Shown: positions 10,546 through 20,085 of the stretch, in pieces
Layout: each line of letters starts with the position of its first letter
Position numbering within the stretch: the first letter of the stretch is position 1
NCBI GenBank assembly: GCA_007745635.1
Contig: CP036272.1
Span: 3,713,398 to 3,777,397 of the forward strand
DNA from: Stieleria bergensis
GTDB lineage: Bacteria > Planctomycetota > Planctomycetia > Pirellulales > Pirellulaceae
Direction of reading: 5' to 3'
Length of the DNA: 64,000 bases
Notes under the pieces: generated by a model
The model's input: only the letters and a program-made list of their open reading frames with translations
The model's database searches: none
Told to the model about the DNA's origin: nothing
Position numbers and translations under genes: made by a program

Positions 10546-12038
10546 TGGACGGTCCCTCCACTTGCTAACTTACGGGCCTGCAGCAACCGATAGCGCATCA
10601 CGTTGCGAGCACTTTGGCCGGGGACGGGTCCCAAACCGTAATAATTCGAAAACACGCCTGGTGGTGGTTGACCAGCGACGCCCACCTGAGTCACCGCCCC
10701 ACTGCTGGGCTGAATATTGATCCAAACACAATCGGTGTTGGCAAAGTTGGGCGTCTGAGACACTTCCAAGGCCAACGGCGGTTGCGGATCATTCAGCGGG
10801 AAATCATTCCCAGTGACCTGATAGTCCGTTCCATCAATATGCTCGGGGAACCGGGCTCCGTCATCAATGTTATCTAAAACTCCGTCGACGAAACCCACGT
10901 TAAATGCCAAGGTGGTTCCGGTGACCAATCGCTGTGGCACAAAACCGGTCACCGTGTTTCCAGCGACAAGCCGTTGGTCATAGTAAACCGAGTCCACTTT
11001 CCCATCGGGGGAAAACATGACGGCGATATTATTGAACTGCACATTGGCGGCCATGGCGGGGGCATCCACGCCAGGAGTCGAATCAAAAATCGCCTGAGTG
11101 CCGAAGGCCAACGGATCTTCGGTGGGGCCGCTGATCGACAAGTCAATCACGGACTTACCAACCAAAGTCACCGGAGCCAATGCAGCCGGGATCGGATTGG
11201 TCAGGAATCGAAACGAGATACCCTGATATGGCTCAATACCACCGGGGAATCGAGCCTCATGGAACTGTGCCGGCTGCGGCGCGGCGGGAAAATCCGCCGT
11301 CAACAGTGGGTTGGTTGGTCGATAGACACCAGTTTGTGTGCGCGTCTCGGGCGTTGTTCCAACAAAGTTAAAGTCAACGAGCGTTCCGATCTCGTTGAAC
11401 TGAAACACCGACGCCCCTGTCAAACGGTCGACCATGTCCGTCGTGTAACCGGTTACTTTCTCTGCACGCTCGATCTCAAACACATAACCAGAATCGCCCA
11501 GAGAAAATCGAGTGCCCGCCGTCAGCAAATTCTGTGCGGCCAACGATGGCGAGGGGCCAGCGGCGGCATACAGCAATCCAGCCGAACGCTGCGGGAAAAA
11601 GATCCGTGGGGCAACCAAAAACTGCGGCGCCGCAATGCCTGGCAAAGGCGTACTCGCAGCGGTTTGAAAGACGGGATAGCAGACCGCATCTTCGGTATCA
11701 CCACGGTACTCGATTGGCGACTGAACGTAATACATTCGAGTCGCATAGTTTGCGGCAAAGAAGTCCAACTGATCCGCAGTTCCATCACCAATACTTCGGC
11801 GGATCCGTTCAATCACAACGCCGAACGGCCGGCCGGTACGAATCGCTTGAGCCCGGGCGTTGACGAACGCGCCCTGCACGATCCCAGCACTGCGAGACAA
11901 AGATGATGTACGCATCCCTTCTTTCAGTGAAGGCAACGCGATCGCGGTTAGCAATGTCGCGATCGCTAGCGCCACCAGCAGCTCAATAATCGTAAAGGCA
12001 ATGCGTCGAGGACCATCGCCCGTCCAGTTTTTGATCAT
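10542..12038 (-). CDS. Pseudopilin, GspH-like
   Basis: About 498 residues from the ATG at 12038; an in-frame TTG at 12041 directly before it is an alternative. The start lies 3 nt after the TGA of the preceding gene. The N-terminus RRIAFTIIELLVALAIATLL is a clear prepilin signal with Glu5. It is followed by SLKEGMRTSSLSRSAGIVQG and a run of Ala/Arg helix, as in GspH/FimT, where a basic amphipathic helix follows the membrane helix. The remaining 400 residues have no recognised fold and greatly exceed the usual 150-200 residue length. Part of the overlapping pseudopilin operon. Subclass H is inferred from the N-terminus and from gene order. Confidence 0.78.
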   Translation of the reverse strand: MIKNWTGDGPRRIAFTIIELLVALAIATLLTAIALPSLKEGMRTSSLSRSAGIVQGAFVNARAQAIRTGRPFGVVIERIRRSIGDGTADQLDFFAANYATRMYYVQSPIEYRGDTEDAVCYPVFQTAASTPLPGIAAPQFLVAPRIFFPQRSAGLLYAAAGPSPSLAAQNLLTAGTRFSLGDSGYVFEIERAEKVTGYTTDMVDRLTGASVFQFNEIGTLVDFNFVGTTPETRTQTGVYRPTNPLLTADFPAAPQPAQFHEARFPGGIEPYQGISFRFLTNPIPAALAPVTLVGKSVIDLSISGPTEDPLAFGTQAIFDSTPGVDAPAMAANVQFNNIAVMFSPDGKVDSVYYDQRLVAGNTVTGFVPQRLVTGTTLAFNVGFVDGVLDNIDDGARFPEHIDGTDYQVTGNDFPLNDPQPPLALEVSQTPNFANTDCVWINIQPSSGAVTQVGVAGQPPPGVFSNYYGLGPVPGQSARNVMRYRLLQARKLASGGTVQ

Positions 12039-12041
12039 CAA

Positions 12042-13457
12042 TCAGAATCCTGCGTCAAGCGATGTAATGTTGTCCGATGCTGTCTCGGGATCGAGAATGC
12101 CACCAAGTCCAGCACCTTGCTTGGACTGCGCAATCATGGCAGCACTGAAATTGAATGCACCGTTGTATGTGACGTCTGTCAGAGAAACGTTGTAGTACGG
12201 GTCCGGGTATCGCCAAAGCGACGTGCCACCACCGGTTTCCAAGGGATAGATTGGGCCGACCGATCCAGATTCGAAGTGAACCACCGAGCTGCTGTACTGC
12301 GCCGACACACCACTCTCCGGTACACCATCCTCATCGTCATCCAAAAAAGGTAAACGGATTCCAAAGGCCTTGTCACGACCGGAGCTAATCACAACTGGAG
12401 GCAAATAAATCGGCCATTCCGAAGAAACCACTGAAGCTTCGTAGCGCACGTCGCTGACCAGAAAATCCATCGGATCTGGATCCACCGGGAATTGCTCGGC
12501 GACATTCGCGCCGGAGGGGCGAAAGTTCTTGATCGCGGGTGAACGGAGTCCAATCGGTTCACGAATGAACGCATAAGGCTTCTCCCAGGGATCCAAGATC
12601 TCGGGAATGCCATCGCCGTCAGTGTCGCGGATTCGGTCGGAGGGAATGTTGTCGATCGCCTTGCCGTTGTGCAGATTGGTTGTGGCCAGGATGAGATACA
12701 GGCATTCAGCGGATTCGTGCTGCCGAGTCCAGGTCATCAACGTGCCATCAATGCGCGTGCGCACCAAGGTGTTGAACGTCGCGTCATTGGTGGCAATTGC
12801 GATTGCGTCATCTTCGGGACGCGTGGCGGGATTCGCAGCACCATACTGCGCGTCAAGCTCTTCGGCGGACAACAATCCGACCAAGCTACGCATTTGGTTC
12901 CACTGTGAAGGTGGCTTCACCTGAACAGCGTTCGTCACAAAACTCACTGGAGCATTGTTCCCATTGAGATCCCTTAACTTCTGGACCGAATTGTTCCACG
13001 ATCGGAACTGAATCGTGGCGGGCGGATAAAGCAAATCCGCCTGACACTCGGGCAACGCCATCCGCGCAACATCTCGTCGGGCTAACATGATTGCTCTGGC
13101 ACGCTCTTGAGCCGCAAACGCGTCCCAGCCAGCTAGGGCAGTGCTAGACAACGGAGGCACGCCACCACCAAATGGAACACCAATGCTACCGGCTGGGCCG
13201 TAAACGAAATTGATTGGTGCCAACGAGATTTCACTCATCCGCCCTTGGATCACCGTACCAACGGTCGCCAATTCAGTCTTGGCTCGGTTGGCCTTGGCGT
13301 CACTCATCGCCGAAGCCAGAGCCAGAGCAAGTACACCGGCCAGGATGCCCATGATGGTGATGACGACCAGCAACTCGACCAGCGTGAAACCGGTTGCCAA
13401 GCGCGAACGCACTGGGCGCGCTGGCGGTGTTGTCGTTAGGCGTCGATTAATTTCCAT
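12042..13457 (-). CDS. Prepilin-type N-terminal cleavage/methylation domain protein, GspG-like
   Basis: 471 residues from the ATG at 13457, preceded by AGAAGG seven nt upstream. The open frame runs further, to 13577, but that would overlap the previous gene by 83 nt and put about 55 residues before the prepilin motif, so 13457 is preferred. The leader ends at ATGFTLVELLVVITIMGILA, a perfect class III prepilin cleavage and methylation motif. The stem helix is followed by KANRAKTELATVGTVIQGRM, typical of the G family. The C-terminal part includes GDGIPEILDPWEKPYAF, close to the calcium/turn motif seen near the end of GspG proteins (D-P-W-x-x-P-Y). Likely a major or minor pseudopilin. Confidence 0.82.
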   Translation of the reverse strand: MEINRRLTTTPPARPVRSRLATGFTLVELLVVITIMGILAGVLALALASAMSDAKANRAKTELATVGTVIQGRMSEISLAPINFVYGPAGSIGVPFGGGVPPLSSTALAGWDAFAAQERARAIMLARRDVARMALPECQADLLYPPATIQFRSWNNSVQKLRDLNGNNAPVSFVTNAVQVKPPSQWNQMRSLVGLLSAEELDAQYGAANPATRPEDDAIAIATNDATFNTLVRTRIDGTLMTWTRQHESAECLYLILATTNLHNGKAIDNIPSDRIRDTDGDGIPEILDPWEKPYAFIREPIGLRSPAIKNFRPSGANVAEQFPVDPDPMDFLVSDVRYEASVVSSEWPIYLPPVVISSGRDKAFGIRLPFLDDDEDGVPESGVSAQYSSSVVHFESGSVGPIYPLETGGGTSLWRYPDPYYNVSLTDVTYNGAFNFSAAMIAQSKQGAGLGGILDPETASDNITSLDAGF

Positions 13458-13494
13458 GTTCAACCTTCTCTTGCGTGCTCCGAATGTCATCCGC

Positions 13495-14712
13495 TTACTC
13501 GATGCTGTCGATGAATGTGCCGGAGAGGAAGTTGCAAATGTTGTCTTGGAACGGATTGCCGGAGACTCCGAAACCACTCAGACCAGTGACGTCAAAACGC
13601 TGAATCAAGGCGCCGCCAGGTGTACGAGCCAACAGCTCCGCAGGCGTTGATGCGGAACCCGCCAAGCCCGTATCGACCAGCTGGCCAGATGACTGCCAAT
13701 AAACCGGTGGGGCATTCGATGCGTCGGCACCAAGATCAGAGTCCGAAACCCCGCCGTATAAACCATCCAGACCCGGTGCCAGCACTTGGAAGGTCCGTGG
13801 GTTCTCGAACAACCAGGCCGTCAAGGCATTGGCCGCGGTGCCATAGGATGCAGCCGTCGCATTCTTGCCAGGGTTAATGGAAACGACCGGACGAATGGCG
13901 TCGAAGCCAGACGGCGTGTCTGATGTTGTGCGAGCGTAAGCGTTAAACAGGTAGCTCCCGTTTGACTCATCGCCAGCGTTAAAGCGGTAGGTACGTGAGT
14001 CGAAGTAAACAATGGGACTTTGGCCTTCACGCAGAACATAGGTTGGGAAAACGTCGTTCCCAAGCAAGTCGTCGTCCAAGCTCAAGTACCGCGATCCAAC
14101 AACGCTGGGATCCTTGGCAACCAGCGATAAACGACTGGCTTCGAACTCAACGATGGGGGCAACCCGACTGGGGTTGTATTCCACGTTCAAAGGATTCTCG
14201 CGGCTTACCGCCGGATCGACGATCAACAGCGGGCCACCGCTGCCAGTGAATGGATACTGCGGGTCACTGCTGAAACCACCCAGGTTCCACACGACGGCTT
14301 CCGCTCGATCGAGCACGGCACCGTTCCAGGTCAACGCAGAAATCGCGCTCATCTGGTTGGCGTCGTTATCGGGCAAGGTATCACAGAGACGGAAGAGCAG
14401 ATTGAGTTCACTTTGGGCGATGTCGGGGAAGATTTTCAAGTAGTGACGACGCACGATCGGCCAGGACATCATGTCTGGCGGATAGTCTCCGTACTTGGTG
14501 TTGTACGAATTGATCCCGTTTTCGATGTTGGTCACTTCGGCCTTCATCGCAGATGCGATCGCCGTTCGGCGAGCACGGGCGATGGCGGGAATCGCCAATC
14601 CAACCAACACGCCGATCACGGCGATAACCACCAGTAATTCGACCAAGGTGAACGCGTGTCGATTCGGCTTGCCAGCCTGTCGCCGCGCTATCGTGCTTCG
14701 TAGAACGTTCAT
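13495..14712 (-). CDS. Prepilin-type N-terminal cleavage/methylation domain protein, GspG-like
   Basis: 405 residues from the ATG at 14712. A GTG at 14757 in the same frame would add 15 residues; neither has a strong ribosome site, and the shorter leader fits prepilins better. The motif HAFTLVELLVVIAVIGVLVG carries the Glu5 and hydrophobic helix. The following helix region KAEVTNIENGINSYNTKYGD and the adjacent YPPD resemble GspG proteins. It is the first pseudopilin after the GspF-like gene, separated by about 180 nt, and 37 nt before the next pseudopilin. It is probably the main pilus-type subunit, but at three times normal length; no other domain is recognised. Confidence 0.82.
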   Translation of the reverse strand: MNVLRSTIARRQAGKPNRHAFTLVELLVVIAVIGVLVGLAIPAIARARRTAIASAMKAEVTNIENGINSYNTKYGDYPPDMMSWPIVRRHYLKIFPDIAQSELNLLFRLCDTLPDNDANQMSAISALTWNGAVLDRAEAVVWNLGGFSSDPQYPFTGSGGPLLIVDPAVSRENPLNVEYNPSRVAPIVEFEASRLSLVAKDPSVVGSRYLSLDDDLLGNDVFPTYVLREGQSPIVYFDSRTYRFNAGDESNGSYLFNAYARTTSDTPSGFDAIRPVVSINPGKNATAASYGTAANALTAWLFENPRTFQVLAPGLDGLYGGVSDSDLGADASNAPPVYWQSSGQLVDTGLAGSASTPAELLARTPGGALIQRFDVTGLSGFGVSGNPFQDNICNFLSGTFIDSIE

Positions 14713-14893
14713 CGTTTTCTTGACCCCGGTTAAGGAAGCGTAGTTTGTCTCTGGCACCGTTTCCGGTGTGCAGCGGGCTGATCAAATCGACTCAATCGGA
14801 CCGCTAGGATTTGAATTCAGTTTGTCAGCATTGACTCTGCGGCCACCAGGCAAGGACGTTGTGCCTGGCAAGGCCGCCAATGGCTTGAATGGT

Positions 14894-16333
14894 TTAACTG
14901 AGGCTGGTGATCAGGGAGATCAACGGCAGGAACAAGCTGATCACGATAAAACCAACCGTCAGACCGAGGAACACGATCATCAATGGTTCAATCAGCGCGG
15001 TCAAACCATCGGTCATCGTGCGGACTTCTTCGTCGTAGGTGTCCGCCACTTTGTAAAGCATGGTGTCCAATTCGCCGGTCTCTTCACCGACGTCGACCAT
15101 GTTGACGACCAGATCGTTGACGATCCGAGACTTGATCTTCAGCATGTACCACAGGGATGCGGCCACGGCACCCAGAGCGGCCCCACCGGCAGCCATTTGG
15201 TTCAGCAGCTCCAACGTTCCCGGCGTCTCAGCCAGGGCACTTGAGCGACTGGTCAAGGCCACCGACAGCAAGACCAGCCCGGGAAAGCTGCCAAAGAGGG
15301 CAAAGAAGAACAGCGCCATTGGGTGAAAGCCCAATTCGCTTTTCTCCTTCATCGGCTTACTGATCACTTCACCTTCTTTCACCGCGTCGCTGACCCGCGT
15401 GAACAAACGTTCGAAGATCGCGTTGGACGAGGTTTCACGGGTAATGTTCAGCGCTTCCAAAATCGGCACACCACTACTGACCAAGGTGCCCAATGTTCGC
15501 GTGGTACGGGCAAGGATGTTCTTTTCGATCAGGCCACCAAAGATCGGCACTTTGATGATAAACATGTCAAAGCCCATCCGCCCGTGCCTGAATTTTCGTA
15601 GCAGTTTGACGAACAGCAAGAACATCACCGGGATCACGAACAGCAGCCAAAAGAACTTGGCCAGGTAATCGCTGATGGCGATCAACAGCAACGTTGGGGC
15701 GGGCAGTGTTAGATCGAACTCTTCAAACATCTCTTTGAAGGTTGGCACGATCAAAATCATGATCAAAGCCAGAATGCCGACCGCGACAATCGCCACCACG
15801 ATCGGGTAGATCAGGGCGCCTTTGACTTTACGCTTGAGCGATTCGGCTTGCTCAAGGAACTCTGCCAGCCGCTGCAGGATGGTTTCCAACGCACCACCGG
15901 CCTCGCCAGCCTTGATCATGTTGACATACAGTCGGCTGAAGACTTTGGGCGACTTGGCCATCGCTTCACTGAGCGTGGCCCCGCCTTCGATCTCTTCACA
16001 GACGTCCATCAAGGCGAACTTCAACTTGCCGGGCTTCTGGTTATTTTCCAGGATCTTCAGCGAGCGAAGAATTGGCAGGCCGGCATCCTGCAGAATGGAC
16101 AACTGGCGAGTGAAGGCACAGATGTGTTTTGTTTTGGCGCCACCGATGGCGAACCCGCGTTTTTTCTTCGGCCCAGAGGCAGCCGTCGCAGCCTCTTTCT
16201 TGACGGAGATCTTCGTGACGAAGTATCCCATCTGCCGAATAGTCGTTTGCGCCTCTTCTTCGGTTGCGGCATCGATCTCGTCCCGGATTTCCTGTCCGGC
16301 CGCATCCATCGCTTCGAATAAATAGGTAGGCAT
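14894..16333 (-). CDS. gspF: GspF/PilC-type inner-membrane platform protein
   Basis: 479 residues. Two T2SSF domains are visible: the first around residues 70-200 (FTRQLSILQDAGLPILRSLK, then GATLSEAMAKSPKVFSRLYV and IKAGEAGGALETIL), the second around residues 275-455 (RTLGTLVSSGVPILEALNIT, then VDVGEETGELDTML). Hydrophobic segments follow each domain. The role in this family is to anchor pseudopilus assembly and couple it to the cytoplasmic ATPase. The second domain is interrupted: between FHPM (about 340) and VVNMVDVGEETG (409) lie roughly 65 extra residues with two hydrophobic stretches, where related proteins have almost none. It lies between the ATPase genes and the pseudopilins. Confidence 0.92.
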   Translation of the reverse strand: MPTYLFEAMDAAGQEIRDEIDAATEEEAQTTIRQMGYFVTKISVKKEAATAASGPKKKRGFAIGGAKTKHICAFTRQLSILQDAGLPILRSLKILENNQKPGKLKFALMDVCEEIEGGATLSEAMAKSPKVFSRLYVNMIKAGEAGGALETILQRLAEFLEQAESLKRKVKGALIYPIVVAIVAVGILALIMILIVPTFKEMFEEFDLTLPAPTLLLIAISDYLAKFFWLLFVIPVMFLLFVKLLRKFRHGRMGFDMFIIKVPIFGGLIEKNILARTTRTLGTLVSSGVPILEALNITRETSSNAIFERLFTRVSDAVKEGEVISKPMKEKSELGFHPMALFFFALFGSFPGLVLLSVALTSRSSALAETPGTLELLNQMAAGGAALGAVAASLWYMLKIKSRIVNDLVVNMVDVGEETGELDTMLYKVADTYDEEVRTMTDGLTALIEPLMIVFLGLTVGFIVISLFLPLISLITSLS

Positions 16334-16461
16334 AGTGATTCGCCTTTGAACGGGAACGGATCAAACAACGCTGCCACAGGGCAGTCAGGCTACCCTCAGG
16401 CAGCCCCTTGCAAGGCGGCATTCGCAACACAGCGAATGCGGCTTGCTCAGCAGCGAGTGGA

Positions 16462-16521
16462 CTGGGCCAGTCGCTGGGCCAGTCGCTGGGCCAGTCGCTG
16501 CGTCATTCGCTGGGCCGGTTG
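16462..16521. repeat. 12-bp tandem repeat, five units
   Basis: CTGGGCCAGTCG occurs three times exactly (16462-16497), followed by a degenerate unit CTGCGTCATTCG and a partial match CTGGGCCGGTTG ending at 16521. It lies in a non-coding spacer, upstream of gspF on the minus strand. A microsatellite-like array that could vary in copy number. Confidence 0.85.
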
Positions 16522-16553
16522 GTTGATCAGTTCGTTATCGGGTTCAAGTTAAT

Positions 16554-16571
16554 AAAAGGTGTCAGGAACTT
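16554..16571. repeat. REP-like element remnant
   Basis: AAAAGGTGTCAGGAACTT. Sequences of this form are familiar as short intergenic repeats linked to REP-associated transposases in other bacteria. Only one copy was noticed here, and no transposase is nearby, so the call is weak. Confidence 0.3.
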
Positions 16572-16593
16572 AAATAGGTTGCAAACGCAAACC

Positions 16594-18306
16594 TTAATCG
16601 GAAACAGTCTCGCGAACGATTTCATCCAAGGTGGTGACGCCATCGTAGGCCATATTCAAACCGGCCTCACGCAGCGTGACCATTCCGTCGCGCTCGGCTT
16701 CGTCACGCAAATCATCCGTTGAGCAATTGGACATGATCATGTCACGGATTTTGTCGTTCATGATCATCAGTTCAAACAAAGCAATCCGTCCTTTGTAGCC
16801 GGTGTTATTGCATTGATCGCAACCGGAACCTCTAAAGAAGGATTTGCCAGCAATCTGGTCTTTGGTCATCCCCAGCTCCATCAACAGTTCAACGTTGGGG
16901 CTGGTTTCTTCACGGCACTTGGTGCAGATCCTCCGAACCAAGCGTTGTGCCAAAATGGCTTCGACGGTCGCACAGGTCATGAAGGTGGGAATGCCCATGT
17001 CTTTCAGACGGGTGACGGTTGCCGGTGCGCTGTTGGTGTGCAGGGTGCTGAACACCAAGTGACCGGTCAGCGCGGCTTGGATCGCGATCTCGGCGGTTTC
17101 CAAGTCACGAATCTCGCCGACCAGGATGATGTCTGGATCTTGCCGCAAGATGGCCCGCAGGCACGAAGCAAAGGTCACGCCCACATCATGATCAATCGGG
17201 ATCTGAATGATCCCATCGATGTCGTATTCGACGGGGTCTTCGGTGGTGATCAATTTGTCCTTGACGTCGTTCATTTCGGACAAGGACGAATACAAAGTGG
17301 TGGTTTTACCAGATCCCGTGGGCCCGGTAACCAAGATAATGCCGTTGGGGCGATCGATGACTTTGCGGAACGTGTTGATGGTGTCTTCATCCATCCCGAC
17401 GTTTTCGAGTGACAGGTTGACGACCGAGCGGTCAAGCACTCGCATGACGACGCTTTCGCCAAACATGGTTGGCAGCACGCTGACTCGCAAGTCAACCGGG
17501 TGGCCACCGACCATCAGTTCGATTCGTCCGTCTTGTGGCAGGCGGCGTTCGGCGATGTCCAGGTTCGCCATCACCTTGATCCGCGTGGTGATCGCGAACG
17601 CCAAGTGACGTGGCGGCGGAACCATTTCATAAAGCACGCCTTCCGCCTTGATGCGAATCCGGAACTCGTCTTCAAACGGCTCCATGTGAATGTCACTGGC
17701 GTGGTCTTTAATGGCCAACAGCAAGACCATGTTCAGCAGCCGCCGCACGGGGGCGGAATCCGCCAACTGTTCGGCGTCGGTGATGTTGAACTTTTCGCCA
17801 TCGAGTGCCGAAATCGCTGCTTTCAGCTCTTCGTCTTCGGCCAGTTGCTGAACCAGCTTCTCAACGCTTTCGGATTCACTGTCGTAGTAGCGTCCGATGG
17901 TTTGGTCGATGTCCCGCTCGGTGGCGACCAACATTTCGATGTCGTGACCGAGGAACGTTCGCAGCTCATCCTGGATGCTCAAGTTCTGGGGGTCGCAGGT
18001 GGCGACCGTCAGCAGATTGTCTTCAAATCGAATCGGCACGACTCGGTAGAGCTGTGCCATGGTTTCGGTAATTCGCCCCAACAGGTCGGCCGACAGCTCG
18101 ATCTCTTCGAGCGAGACGGTTTGCATCGACATCTGCTCTGCCAATGCCTGAACCAATTGATCTTCGGTGACCAATTGCATCTCTTCAGCAACTTTTCCAA
18201 ACAGCGCACCAGGCTGCTGTTCCTGTTCTTCCAGGACGATGTCACGTTGCTCGTCGGTTAAAAAACCAAGGTCAACCAGAATCTGTCCGATACGACGTTG
18301 GGCCAT
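16594..18306 (-). CDS. gspE: GspE/PilB-type assembly ATPase
   Basis: 570 residues. The N-terminal part (1-150) is an MshEN-type region (GQILVDLGFLTDEQRDIVLE and a second similar segment). The secretion ATPase core follows, with Walker A GPTGSGKTTT near residue 326, the Asp box, Walker B-like ILRQDPDIILVGEIRD near 390, and the His box TGHLVFSTLHTNSA. A zinc tetracysteine lies at about 460-497 (CTKC, then CDQC), typical of GspE/PilB and absent from PilT. It would power pseudopilus extension through the GspF platform. The next gene downstream is gspF-like; pilT-like lies upstream, 61 nt away. One of two such ATPases in the locus. Confidence 0.93.
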   Translation of the reverse strand: MAQRRIGQILVDLGFLTDEQRDIVLEEQEQQPGALFGKVAEEMQLVTEDQLVQALAEQMSMQTVSLEEIELSADLLGRITETMAQLYRVVPIRFEDNLLTVATCDPQNLSIQDELRTFLGHDIEMLVATERDIDQTIGRYYDSESESVEKLVQQLAEDEELKAAISALDGEKFNITDAEQLADSAPVRRLLNMVLLLAIKDHASDIHMEPFEDEFRIRIKAEGVLYEMVPPPRHLAFAITTRIKVMANLDIAERRLPQDGRIELMVGGHPVDLRVSVLPTMFGESVVMRVLDRSVVNLSLENVGMDEDTINTFRKVIDRPNGIILVTGPTGSGKTTTLYSSLSEMNDVKDKLITTEDPVEYDIDGIIQIPIDHDVGVTFASCLRAILRQDPDIILVGEIRDLETAEIAIQAALTGHLVFSTLHTNSAPATVTRLKDMGIPTFMTCATVEAILAQRLVRRICTKCREETSPNVELLMELGMTKDQIAGKSFFRGSGCDQCNNTGYKGRIALFELMIMNDKIRDMIMSNCSTDDLRDEAERDGMVTLREAGLNMAYDGVTTLDEIVRETVSD

Positions 18307-18367
18307 AATGCTGTCTTAGGGAGGAGAAGGTGTCTAAATGCGTCTTGCGTCAAAGTTGTTTGTTGAA

Positions 18368-19486
18368 TCAGCGAGCGTTATCGTCATCGCCGACCGGCGA
18401 CGATACATCGGCAAGGCCTTTGCGAGCCTGGACGATTCGCTTGGCCAAGTCATCCGGGCGATGAGCTTTTGCCAAGACATCTTCAATGGAAACGGTCTCT
18501 GCTTTCCAGTGGTTAAACAAAGCATCGTCCATCAGCTGCATGCCAAACTTTGCTCCAGTCTGCATGGCACTATTGATCCGAAAGGTCTTGTTTTCACGAA
18601 TCAAGTTGGAGACACCGGGGGTGACCACCAAGACTTCGTAAGCCGCACAACGACCGCCACCGACGCGAGGCAGCAGGGTCTGAGCGACCACACCGATCAA
18701 GGTACTGGCCAACTGAGTCCGAATTTGGTCCTGCAAGTTCCCGGGGAAAGCATCAATGATCCGGTTGACCGTCCCCTGAGCGCTGTTGGTGTGCAGCGTG
18801 CCAAAGACCACGTGTCCCGTTTCCGCAGCACTGATCGCCGCTTCGATGGTTTCCAAGTCACGCAACTCACCGACCAGAATCACGTCGGGGTCTTGTCGCA
18901 ATGCACGCCGAATGGCTTCGGAAAAACTGGGCACGTCCACACCAACTTCACGCTGGTTGATCGTGCTCATTTTATGGTCGTGGTAAAACTCGATCGGATC
19001 TTCGATCGTGATGATGTGGTGATCGATCGTTTCATTGAGCAAGTTGATCAGACTCGCCAGCGTGGTCGATTTCCCGGAACCGGTCGGACCGGTGACCAAG
19101 AACAAGCCGCGAGGCCGGTGCACCATCTTGACCACCGAATCGGGCAGGCCCAGTTGTTCCGGAGTCAGCTTGTCATTGGGAATCTGACGCAGCACCATGG
19201 AAATGAAACCGCGCTGCTTGAAAACCGAGACCCGAAAACGAGCCAGTTCGCCAAAGGCAAAACCAAAGTCAGCACTACCGGACTCTTGCAATTCACGCTG
19301 GCAACGTTCAGGCGTGATCGACTTCATCAACGCCACTGCGTCTTCGCCTTCAAGCGTTTTGGTTTCCAGTTTTCGCATGCGACCATGCAAGCGAAACACC
19401 GGTGGTTGCCCCACGACAATGTGAATGTCGCTGACACCCTGCTTCACAGCAGCTTGCAACAGTTTGTCAATTAGGATCCCAGCCAT
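18368..19486 (-). CDS. pilT: PilT-type twitching/retraction ATPase
   Basis: 372 residues, close to the usual 345-375. It begins MAGILIDKLLQAAVKQGVSD, then IHIVVGQPPVFRLHGRM, matching the PilT N-domain. Walker A VTGPTGSGKST is at residues 131-141, the Asp box IEDPIEF follows, Walker B-like RQDPDVILVGELRD comes next, and the His box GHVVFGTLHTNSA. It lacks the tetracysteine zinc site of GspE/PilB. In type IV pili PilT depolymerises the fibre, which argues that this locus makes a retractable pilus and not only a secretion pseudopilus. It sits between two GspE/PilB-type genes, so the three are probably expressed together, though a 600-nt spacer lies upstream. Confidence 0.92.
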   Translation of the reverse strand: MAGILIDKLLQAAVKQGVSDIHIVVGQPPVFRLHGRMRKLETKTLEGEDAVALMKSITPERCQRELQESGSADFGFAFGELARFRVSVFKQRGFISMVLRQIPNDKLTPEQLGLPDSVVKMVHRPRGLFLVTGPTGSGKSTTLASLINLLNETIDHHIITIEDPIEFYHDHKMSTINQREVGVDVPSFSEAIRRALRQDPDVILVGELRDLETIEAAISAAETGHVVFGTLHTNSAQGTVNRIIDAFPGNLQDQIRTQLASTLIGVVAQTLLPRVGGGRCAAYEVLVVTPGVSNLIRENKTFRINSAMQTGAKFGMQLMDDALFNHWKAETVSIEDVLAKAHRPDDLAKRIVQARKGLADVSSPVGDDDNAR

Positions 19487-20085
19487 TCCAAATTACCTCA
19501 GCGTCTTTCCAAAGGTTGTTTCGTGGGGAATGCTACCGAATCCCTTCTCGGTCGCAACCGTGTCCCCCCGGCCAATCAGCAAGCCGCGCCCAGAATCCTT
19601 CGGGGCTGGCCCGATCGCTGGATTCGGCCCCAGCGGAGCAGCCAAAAACCGAGCGCCGCTGCAAAACGGTAGCACCGCATTAACACTCCGCTGAAATACA
19701 GGCTGAGGTCGCCAGCGAGGTACACAGCGAGGTGGCTGAATCGGACCGCTTCGGGCTAGACCGATACCGGAGGATGTACAGTAGGCCATTGGTGATGAAA
19801 AGAAGAGGAAAAGGAGAGCCGATCTGGCTCCCGGTGCAGCCATTATCACACGGCTGCTGGAAAACTTCAAAAAACGGACCCAATCGATCCGCCACACAAT
19901 CACTTACCCCCCTCTGCCAGGCCTGCAAACGCTCGCTGGCTGGCCCGGTTTGAACTCGGTCCCTTCGGCCTTTGCCCCGCGGTGCAGGACAACAGCCAAT
20001 CCGACTCGCTCCGCCGGCAAGGCCAGCCTGTTTGCTGCCAGCGGCAGATCCCACACAAGCCGCGCAGCCAAGCGATGCGACGGGC
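19487..20085. other. Gene-free spacer between two ATPase genes
   Basis: About 600 nt. Small open frames exist on both strands but none has a family match, plausible start signal or domain. Probably holds a promoter for the pilT-gspE-gspF-pseudopilin run; no clear promoter could be read. Confidence 0.5.

Larger units (their letters stand above)
16334..16593. other. Spacer between gspF-like and gspE-like genes
   Basis: 260 nt without a credible gene. It holds a 12-bp tandem repeat and a REP-like segment, listed separately. Confidence 0.6.

Noticed and set aside
16462-16521. CRISPR array
   Set aside because: Repeat unit is 12 bp with no spacers and no cas genes nearby.
18338-19474. 378-codon frame antisense to pilT
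   Set aside because: Mirror of a conserved ATPase gene; no recognisable motif in its translation.
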